Source of the DNA: Bacteroidota bacterium
Lineage (GTDB): Bacteria > Bacteroidota > Bacteroidia > Bacteroidales > Marinifilaceae
Assembly (NCBI GenBank): GCA_023400335.1
Contig: JAEXFF010000203.1
Coordinates: 1-10,707, forward strand
Direction of reading: 5' to 3'
Length of the DNA stretch: 10,707 nucleotides
The translations under genes and the position numbers were made by a program. Positions 5,376-10,707 of this stretch are shown piece after piece. The notes below the pieces were generated by a model that saw only the letters and a program-made list of their open reading frames with translations, was not told where the DNA came from and did not search any database. The number at the start of each line of letters is the position of its first letter. Position 1 is the first letter of the stretch.

Positions 5376-6660
5376 TATAGATTCTTTATTTAAAAAGGCA
5401 TACCAAAACAGGCATGCTGAGCCGCCAGCTTATATTTGGGAAAATATAAACCGACAACTGCAAGTCAATAAAAGGAAAAGAAAAATTATCCTGTGGCGTT
5501 ACAGAACAGCTGCGGCCATAGCTTTGTTACTTGCTGTAAGCGGGATAGCAATTTTAAAAAATACTTCGGACACTGTCCCTGTGTTTTATTCCTCTTCTGT
5601 CCGACCGGTAAATAAACTGGAATATATCCTGCCTGAATCCCGGTTAGCCGTTATTGTCCCGGCTGTTTACAAAGTATCTGCAATTGAAGAACGGGTTCCG
5701 CAAAAACGTACCGTATTTTCTGAAATAATCCCGGAACGTTTGGATGAAGAAAAAGTTGCATCGCTTACTTTTCATGGCCCTTCTATTAATTTAAAGCAAA
5801 AAGACTATATTCCGCTGGTCAATAAACAATCTTATAAAACTTTACAGCTATACAATCAAATTTTAGAAGCAGAGCAGTCCGATAAAAAATTTGCATTGCT
5901 TCCCGGTAAAAAGACAAAAATTTTACTGAGCGGGCATATCGCTCCCGGTTATGCTTCCGGAATTTATAATTCTCCGGATGCACAAAGTCAGGCTTATAAT
6001 TTTCCCAAGAACCAGATGAGCGGTATATTTAATTTAAGCGGAGGAATGAAAGTAGCTATTATTCCTCACAAACGTTTTTCTATACAAACGGGGATTATGT
6101 ATACCCGTATGGGACAAAAATCCGGAGAGAGCCGGGCCTATACTTATATGGATAATAGTAAAACCCCGGGATATATTTTGTCTCCGCTAGGGGCTGTGAA
6201 TAAAAAAGTTACCAAATCTCCTCTTGGTAATATCAAGAGCAGAAGTACAGCAGAAGTTGTCGGGTCTCCCAGTTTTATCACCACAAAAGACGGTAGCAGC
6301 AGTGAAATAGAACAGGTATTCGATGCCCTGGAAATTCCGATAGCTGTAAAATATTACCTGAACAATAGCAAAATCCGGTTTAGCGTATTGGCCGGTTTCA
6401 GCGGAAGTTTTATCATCAGCAACAAAGCGTATCTGACTCGTGAAAATAGCAGGGAATACATCGGCAGTACAGAAAATATCCGGAATTTCAATATCAGTAC
6501 CGACTGGGCTATCGGAATCGAATATCCAATCTCTCCCAAAATCAAAGTTATGCTGGAACCGGGATTTCGTTATTATTTACAATCGATTAGTGAAGATGAA
6601 AATATTGATTTTAAACCTTATATCTTTTCCTTTTCCACAGGGATCGGCATTAATTTTTAA
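5365..6660 (+). CDS. Dual membrane-spanning anti-sigma protein (cytoplasmic head, inner-membrane helix, outer-membrane beta-barrel)
   Basis: A 431-residue protein. Residues 1-45 form a charged cytoplasmic head with an IWENINRQL motif (24-32), which I remember from Bacteroidota anti-sigma-like proteins. One hydrophobic helix follows at about 47-64 (TAAAIALLLAVSGIAIL), preceded by a basic stretch (KRKRK, 36-40) that would keep the N-terminus inside. Residues 66-183 form a linker. Residues 184-431 are alternating hydrophobic/aromatic strands (e.g. FSIQTGIMYTRMG 238-250, FSVLAGFSGSFIIS 339-352, KVMLEPGFRYYL 394-405), ending in FSFSTGIGINF with the terminal phenylalanine of outer-membrane barrels. 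There is no cleavable signal peptide, so one chain seems to span both membranes. The 118-residue linker is long enough for the periplasm if extended. Its start overlaps the sigma gene by 11 nt. This layout matches the Dma (dual membrane-spanning anti-sigma) proteins reported in Bacteroides thetaiotaomicron, where Dma1 affects outer-membrane vesiculation. Its stop overlaps that of a convergent gene. Confidence 0.85.
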   Translation: MSTNIDSLFKKAYQNRHAEPPAYIWENINRQLQVNKRKRKIILWRYRTAAAIALLLAVSGIAILKNTSDTVPVFYSSSVRPVNKLEYILPESRLAVIVPAVYKVSAIEERVPQKRTVFSEIIPERLDEEKVASLTFHGPSINLKQKDYIPLVNKQSYKTLQLYNQILEAEQSDKKFALLPGKKTKILLSGHIAPGYASGIYNSPDAQSQAYNFPKNQMSGIFNLSGGMKVAIIPHKRFSIQTGIMYTRMGQKSGESRAYTYMDNSKTPGYILSPLGAVNKKVTKSPLGNIKSRSTAEVVGSPSFITTKDGSSSEIEQVFDALEIPIAVKYYLNNSKIRFSVLAGFSGSFIISNKAYLTRENSREYIGSTENIRNFNISTDWAIGIEYPISPKIKVMLEPGFRYYLQSISEDENIDFKPYIFSFSTGIGINF

Positions 6661-7049
6661 AAATATTTCCGGTTGAGAATTTCGCTATAAATAATCGCTT
6701 TTTTCCAATCGAAATCCGTCTCCTCTGTTTCTTCTTCAGCCTTTTTCGTCTTTTCTTCAGAAGCTGTATGCAAAGCGGCAAGTTTTTCATTGTAGTAATC
6801 GTCACTTTCTGTCGTCTTATAAGCCTCCATCCCACCTTTGTAGTAATCAGAATACGTTTCAACCAGTACCGGATCAGTCCCGGCTTTCCTCTCTTCCTCC
6901 AGCCATTCTCCGTCATATTCTGTTTCCGCTGTGCTATCCGGATTTGGTTTTACGGGTTTTTTCTTCGACTGGGATCTTATAAAACCAATGCCTCCTACAA
7001 TCAAAGTCATAAGGAGGTATATCCAGTCAGAAGTATTGTTATCGCTCAT
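6657..7049 (-). CDS. Small single-span membrane protein of unknown function
   Basis: I do not recognise a named family. The 130-residue product has an N-terminal hydrophobic segment (about 9-24, WIYLLMTLIVGGIGFI) followed by a basic RSQSKKK, so the N-terminus is probably periplasmic and the rest cytoplasmic. The remaining ~100 residues are strongly charged and acidic, with a K/E-rich stretch (TEETD preceded by EEKTKKAEEE, about 97-111) that may be helical or disordered. The C-terminus FDWKKAIIYSEILNRKYF (113-130) is the best-ordered part. A similar end (AVIYSEIL) occurs, as I recall, at the ends of other small Bacteroidales proteins and may be a binding peptide. It is divergent from purH and converges on the dual-membrane anti-sigma gene, with stop codons overlapping by 4 nt (6657-6660). 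A plausible -7 box lies at 7098-7091. Codon and protein features look like a real gene. Confidence 0.75.
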   Translation of the reverse strand: MSDNNTSDWIYLLMTLIVGGIGFIRSQSKKKPVKPNPDSTAETEYDGEWLEEERKAGTDPVLVETYSDYYKGGMEAYKTTESDDYYNEKLAALHTASEEKTKKAEEETEETDFDWKKAIIYSEILNRKYF

Positions 7050-7090
7050 TTTCTGTCTTTTTAATTTACAGCCTGCTTTTCTTTGTCGTT

Positions 7091-7098
7091 CAAAAGTA
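7091..7098 (-). promoter_or_regulatory. Possible -7 box for the small membrane protein gene
   Basis: On the minus strand TACTTTTG (7098-7091) matches TAnnTTTG and lies about 40 nt upstream of the ATG at 7049. I see no TTTG at the expected -33 distance, so this is a partial match only. Confidence 0.4.
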
Positions 7099-7297
7099 GC
7101 ATTTTTTATTTATACTCTTTACGTAAAAAACAAATATTCCTGTTGAATCAGAATTAAAGTTAATAATTTCATCTTTTCGCCCGCTACAGATAATACATAA
7201 ATTATTGTAAATCATATATTAACCACCTGCGAAGCGTTCCTCTAATAAAAATATTACACTATCTGCGAATTTATGAAAAAAAAACGTTCTTTTTTTT

Positions 7298-7305
7298 TAC
7301 CTTTG
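7298..7305 (+). promoter_or_regulatory. Promoter -7 box for purH (with A9/T9 tracts upstream)
   Basis: TACCTTTG matches the Bacteroidota -7 consensus; transcription would begin near 7311 and leave a leader of about 30 nt before the purH ATG. No TTTG lies at -33. Instead, nine A (7276-7284), CGTTC and nine T (7290-7298) precede the box. The rest of the 291-bp gap between the divergent genes (7050-7340) is AT-rich and holds no gene I can support. A 7-mer CTGCGAA occurs twice there (7227-7233, 7263-7269), of uncertain meaning. Confidence 0.6.
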
Positions 7306-7340
7306 CGACGAAACGAAATTTACACTAATAAAATATCCGG

Positions 7341-8876
7341 ATGAAAAGAGCATTAATCAGTGTTTTTGATAAAACGGGAATTGTTGATTTTGCAAAATCA
7401 TTAAATTCCATGGGATGGGAAATCATTTCTACCGGAGGAACCTCTAAAAAACTGAAAGAAGAAGGCGTTCAAGTTCAAGATATTTCAGACCTGACAAAGT
7501 TCCCCGAATGTTTCGACGGCCGAGTAAAAACGTTACATCCTCACGTAGAAGGAGGAATACTGGCTGTCAGAGACAATGATCATCATCTCCAACAAATGAA
7601 GGAATTGGGAATTGAACCGATAGATATGGTCGTATGCAACCTTTACCCTTTTAAGCAAACTATTTTGAAACCTGGGGTTTCTCAGGAAGAAATCATTGAA
7701 AATATTGATATTGGCGGTCCCACGATGATTCGTGCAGCAGCTAAGAACTATCGTTTTGTAACGGTTCTGACGGATCCTGAAGATTACGGTAAAGTTATAC
7801 AAGAACTTCAGGAAGAGGGAGACACTTCTTTGAAAACCAAAGAAATGCTGGCAGCTAAAGTTTTTATACATACAGCGCATTACGATGCATTGATTGCAAA
7901 CTATTTTTCAGAACGTTTGCACATCCGCGAACCTAAAACGGTTACCCTTACTTTTGAGAAAAAGCAGACGTTGAGGTACGGAGAAAATCCGCATCAGGCG
8001 GCTGCTTTTTACACTGCTATAAAAGGAACGGAAGGCACTTTAACTGCTGCCCGGCAGTTACACGGGAAAGAGCTATCTTACAATAATATCGGAGACACTG
8101 ACGGAGCCCTGGAAACATTAAAAGAATTCGAGGAGCCCACGGTCGTTGCAGCTAAGCATGCCAATCCCTGTGGAGTAGGCAGTGCGCCTACGCTTGCTGA
8201 GGCCTATAGAAAAGCTTACGAAGCGGACCCTGTTTCCATTTATGGGGGGATCGTAGCGGCTAACCGGGAGATTAACAGAGAAACAGCAGAAATGATGTCT
8301 CAAATCTTCCTGGAAGTGATTCTGGCTCCCTCCTTTTCACCGGAAGCATTGGAGCTTTTAACCAAAAAGAAAAATATCCGTTTGCTTCAGCTTGACAACA
8401 TCCTGAAAACGGATAAATCGGCTTGTAAAGCCAAAACTGTATTGGGAGGCTTACTGATCCAGGATTTAGATACCCTTCTCCTCGCGGAAGAGGGACTAAA
8501 AGTAGTGAGCAAACGTCATCCCGATGAAAAGGAAAAGGAAGATTTGCTTTTTGCTTGGAAAGTTGTAAAGCATACCAAATCGAATGGAATTGCTATTGCA
8601 AAAGACAAATGCACGACGGGTGTCGGACCGGGGCAAGTCAGCCGTATTTGGGCATTGGAAAATGCAATCCGGCAGGGAGGAGACCGGATAAAAGGAAGTG
8701 TCATGGCTTCAGATGCTTTCTTTCCTTTCCCGGATTGTGTGGAAGCAGCTTACAAAGCCGGTATCACGGCTATTATACAACCCGGAGGTTCCGTCCGGGA
8801 TCAGGAATCGATCGAAGCCGCTGACAGATATGGGATTGCAATGATTTTTACAGGAATGAGACATTTCAAACACTAA
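7341..8876 (+). CDS. purH: Bifunctional AICAR formyltransferase / IMP cyclohydrolase PurH
   Basis: PurH catalyses the last two steps of purine synthesis: formylation of AICAR with 10-formyl-tetrahydrofolate, then ring closure to IMP. The length of 511 is normal. The N-terminal cyclohydrolase domain (1-195) opens with [16 protein letters not shown] (4-19), STGGTSKKL (30-38), RVKTLHP (61-67) and [17 protein letters not shown] (120-136). The transferase domain (about 200-511) has LRYGENPHQ (211-219), the catalytic KHANPCGVG with K272 and H273 (272-280), SDAFFPFPD (457-465) and QPGGSVRD (480-487), ending HFKH. No key residue is missing. The [11 protein letters not shown] segment has glutamate where many homologues have histidine, a mild variation. 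A -7 box lies at 7298-7305. The stop is 8 nt before mreB in the same direction, so the two are probably co-transcribed; I believe this adjacency recurs in Bacteroidota. Confidence 0.97.
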   Translation: MKRALISVFDKTGIVDFAKSLNSMGWEIISTGGTSKKLKEEGVQVQDISDLTKFPECFDGRVKTLHPHVEGGILAVRDNDHHLQQMKELGIEPIDMVVCNLYPFKQTILKPGVSQEEIIENIDIGGPTMIRAAAKNYRFVTVLTDPEDYGKVIQELQEEGDTSLKTKEMLAAKVFIHTAHYDALIANYFSERLHIREPKTVTLTFEKKQTLRYGENPHQAAAFYTAIKGTEGTLTAARQLHGKELSYNNIGDTDGALETLKEFEEPTVVAAKHANPCGVGSAPTLAEAYRKAYEADPVSIYGGIVAANREINRETAEMMSQIFLEVILAPSFSPEALELLTKKKNIRLLQLDNILKTDKSACKAKTVLGGLLIQDLDTLLLAEEGLKVVSKRHPDEKEKEDLLFAWKVVKHTKSNGIAIAKDKCTTGVGPGQVSRIWALENAIRQGGDRIKGSVMASDAFFPFPDCVEAAYKAGITAIIQPGGSVRDQESIEAADRYGIAMIFTGMRHFKH

Positions 8877-8884
8877 ATAAAGAC

Positions 8885-9907
8885 ATGGGATTATTTTCTT
8901 TTTTATCACAAGATATAGCTGTTGACCTGGGTACGGCCAACACCATTATAATAAACAACGATAAAATGGTTGTAAATGAACCTTCTATCGTAGCGATTGA
9001 CCGCCGGACAGAAAAAGTTATTGCCATTGGGGAAAAAGCCCGGCAGATGCAGGGGAAAACGCATGACAATATCAAAACCATACGTCCTTTAAGGGATGGT
9101 GTTATTGCCGACTTTAATGCTGCGGAGCAAATGATCCGCGGTATGATCAAAATGGCCAATATTAATAACAAATTCTTTTCTCCTTCTTTACGTATTGTCA
9201 TTTGTATCCCTTCGGGAAGTACAGAAGTTGAAGTACGTGCTGTACGGGATTCTTCCGAACATGCCGGAGGCCGCGACGTATATATGATTTACGAACCTAT
9301 GGCAGCAGCTTTGGGTATCGGTTTAGACGTAGAAGCCCCGGAAGGCAATATGATTGTGGATATAGGGGGGGGAACTACGGAAATTGCTGTGATCTCTCTG
9401 GGAGGTATTGTCACCAATAAGTCTATCCGTATCGCAGGAGATGACCTTACCGATGATATCCAGGAATATATGCGTCACCAGCACAATATAAAAATCGGAG
9501 AAAGAACAGCTGAAGAAATCAAAATTCATGTGGGATCGGCCCTTTCAGAACTGGATGAACCACCGGCCGATTTTATTGTGCAGGGTCCGAATCAGATGAC
9601 TTCCCTCCCGGTTGAAGTGCCGGTTTCTTATCAGGAAATAGCGCACTGTCTGGAAAAATCTATCTCTAAGATCGAAATTGCCATCCTGGGAGCTTTGGAA
9701 CAAACTCCTCCGGAACTGTATGCTGATATTGTCAATAAAGGGATATACCTGGCCGGAGGCGGTGCACTTTTAAGAGGATTAGACAAGCGTTTGTCCGATA
9801 AGCTCAATATACCTTTCCATATAGCAGAAGACCCCTTGCGTGCTGTTGCCCGTGGTACAGGTATAGCTCTGAAGAATGTGGACAAATTCTCATTCCTGAT
9901 CCGCTGA
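8885..9907 (+). CDS. mreB: Rod shape-determining actin homologue MreB
   Basis: MreB forms membrane-bound filaments that guide the elongasome (MreC, MreD, RodA, PBP2) in lateral wall synthesis. The 340 residues show the full actin-fold signature: phosphate-1 loop DLGTANT (14-20), catalytic E137 in YEPMAAA (136-142), phosphate-2 loop DIGGGTTEIAV (159-169) and adenosine loop GIYLAGGGALLRG (286-298). The N-terminus MGLFSFLSQD fits the short amphipathic membrane-binding segment. The ATG at 8885 lies 8 nt after the purH stop and has only weak purine-rich sequence before it (AAAGAC). An 82-nt gap with a long hairpin separates it from mreC. Confidence 0.97.
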   Translation: MGLFSFLSQDIAVDLGTANTIIINNDKMVVNEPSIVAIDRRTEKVIAIGEKARQMQGKTHDNIKTIRPLRDGVIADFNAAEQMIRGMIKMANINNKFFSPSLRIVICIPSGSTEVEVRAVRDSSEHAGGRDVYMIYEPMAAALGIGLDVEAPEGNMIVDIGGGTTEIAVISLGGIVTNKSIRIAGDDLTDDIQEYMRHQHNIKIGERTAEEIKIHVGSALSELDEPPADFIVQGPNQMTSLPVEVPVSYQEIAHCLEKSISKIEIAILGALEQTPPELYADIVNKGIYLAGGGALLRGLDKRLSDKLNIPFHIAEDPLRAVARGTGIALKNVDKFSFLIR

Positions 9908-9922
9908 TCAATCATTAATGTT

Positions 9923-9973
9923 GACGGCTGTTGAAAAGACAGATCGATTTGTTCTGCCTTTTCAACAGCCGTC
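9923..9973 (+). other. Long perfect hairpin between mreB and mreC
   Basis: GACGGCTGTTGAAAAG (9923-9938) pairs with CTTTTCAACAGCCGTC (9958-9973), 16 bp without mismatch. After one A-C mismatch the stem continues with CAGA/TCTG (9940-9943 with 9953-9956) around a 9-nt loop. No T run follows (GCAAGAC comes next), so it is not a typical intrinsic terminator. It may be an attenuator, an mRNA-stability element or a terminator of non-standard type. It lies 16 nt after the mreB stop and 16 nt before the mreC start. Confidence 0.75.
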
Positions 9974-9989
9974 GCAAGACAAATGAACC

Positions 9990-10707
9990 GTGAAGAATAT
10001 TATAAAACTTATATTAAAGTACCATTTTACTATAATTTTTATACTATTGGAAGTTGTGGCATTTTCTTTAATTGTACAACACAATAACTATCAGAAAACA
10101 GTTTTTTCCCGGCAAACTTCTTCACTTTTTTGCTATATTTCTTCCTACCTGACGGATATTCAAAATTATTTTCATTTGGAATCTGCCAACCGGAAATTAC
10201 TGGAGGAAAATACGGCACTGAGGAACAGAATCGAACAAATGAGGGGGACTTTCGCTCCCGTTCCAACAGATACTGCAATAGTGACAGTATCGTATGTATA
10301 CCGGAAAGCACAAACCATCAACTCCAATTTTAATAAAACTAAAAATTATATTACAATTGATAAGGGGTTTACGGACGGAATAAGAAAAGAAATGGCTGTA
10401 ATCTCTTCAGACGGAGTAGTGGGAATTATCCGGAATATCAGTAATCACTATGCAGTTGTGCTCCCTTTGATAAATGTCAATCTCAGGGTTTCTGCAAAAG
10501 TTAAAAAAAACGGATATTACGGTTCCCTGCAATGGGACGGAAATGACTACCGCTATTCTTATCTGAATGATATTCCCTTCCACGTAGACGTACAAAGGGG
10601 AGATACCATTGTGACATCAGGGTTTTCTTCTATTTTTCCGGAAGGGGAACTGGTCGGATTCGTAGAATCAGTTGACAAGGAGACGGCTAATTTCCTATCC
10701 ATTAAAG
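9990..10707 (+). CDS. mreC: Rod shape-determining protein MreC, 3' truncated by window
   Basis: A frame from GTG at 9990 stays open to the window end (239 codons). It reads MKNIIKLILKYHFTIIFILL with a membrane helix at about 12-30, a predicted coiled coil at about 57-85 (LESANRKLLEENTALRNRIE) and then the beta-rich periplasmic domain of MreC. Family-type segments are NYITIDKGFTDGIRKEMAVI (119-138) with SDGVVGII (140-147), and GDTIVTSGFSSIFPEGELVG (204-223). MreC is an inner-membrane scaffold linking MreB to PBP2 and RodA. GTG is the only usable start: a TGA in the same frame lies at 9984-9986, and the next ATG in frame is inside the coiled coil. The N-terminus so obtained is very close to what I remember of Bacteroidota MreC. 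An out-of-frame ATG ORF of 34 codons (9983-10087) overlaps the start. Full-length MreC would need roughly 40 or more further residues beyond the edge. Confidence 0.93.
   Translation, partial: MKNIIKLILKYHFTIIFILLEVVAFSLIVQHNNYQKTVFSRQTSSLFCYISSYLTDIQNYFHLESANRKLLEENTALRNRIEQMRGTFAPVPTDTAIVTVSYVYRKAQTINSNFNKTKNYITIDKGFTDGIRKEMAVISSDGVVGIIRNISNHYAVVLPLINVNLRVSAKVKKNGYYGSLQWDGNDYRYSYLNDIPFHVDVQRGDTIVTSGFSSIFPEGELVGFVESVDKETANFLSIK

Noticed and set aside
6650..6916. 88-codon leftward frame inside the small membrane-protein gene
   Set aside because: It is a shifted-frame shadow full of lysine and arginine from an AAG/GAA-rich stretch; the 130-residue frame has a sensible membrane helix and C-terminus.
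9923..9973. Rho-independent terminator after mreB
   Set aside because: The stem is strong but no T run follows on either strand, and mreC continues 16 nt later; it is kept as a hairpin of unknown role.
10039..10311. 90-codon leftward frame near the right end
   Set aside because: It is antisense to the MreC membrane helix and coiled coil, which are well supported.

Overview
The window looks like a chromosomal segment of a Bacteroidales-type Bacteroidota. The housekeeping proteins (PyrK, class 1B PyrD, PurH, MreB, MreC) have the look of that group. Several start sites are preceded by the characteristic Bacteroidota promoter (-7 TAnnTTTG, and in the two best cases a -33 TTTG) and have little or no Shine-Dalgarno sequence. 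Intergenic DNA is strongly AT-rich. Genus cannot be fixed by reading; something near Odoribacter or Butyricimonas is only a guess. I see no tRNA, rRNA, CRISPR array, insertion sequence or prophage.

Layout. 1-1886: the tail of uvrA followed by an overlapping pyrK-pyrD pair (NAD-dependent dihydroorotate dehydrogenase, pyrimidine synthesis), all rightward. 1890-2315: a leftward XRE-family regulator that converges on pyrD with a 3-nt gap. 2316-2991: the longest non-coding stretch. It carries six copies of a 12-bp palindrome, TTACAnnTGTAA, as two groups of three, one beside each divergent promoter, separated by about 350 bp of very AT-rich DNA. 2992-4770: a long-form Xaa-Pro aminopeptidase, ended by a good intrinsic terminator. 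4842-6660: an ECF sigma factor overlapping a protein that joins an inner-membrane anti-sigma-like head to a C-terminal outer-membrane beta-barrel. 6657-7049: a small leftward single-span membrane protein whose stop codon overlaps that of the barrel gene. 7341-10707: purH, mreB and the start of mreC, rightward; mreC uses a GTG start and runs off the window.

How the parts work together. PyrK and PyrD form one enzyme complex. The ECF sigma factor and the dual-membrane protein form a regulatory pair in which a signal at or beyond the outer membrane could be passed in a single polypeptide to a sigma factor in the cytoplasm; this matches the recently described dual membrane-spanning anti-sigma (Dma) class of Bacteroides. 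The XRE regulator is probably controlled at the palindromes, one of which contains the -7 box of its own promoter. The palindromes also contain the core TACAnnTGTA recognised by CopY/BlaI/MecI repressors, so the true binder is open. MreB and MreC belong to the cell-elongation machinery, and purH sits 8 nt upstream of mreB in the same direction.
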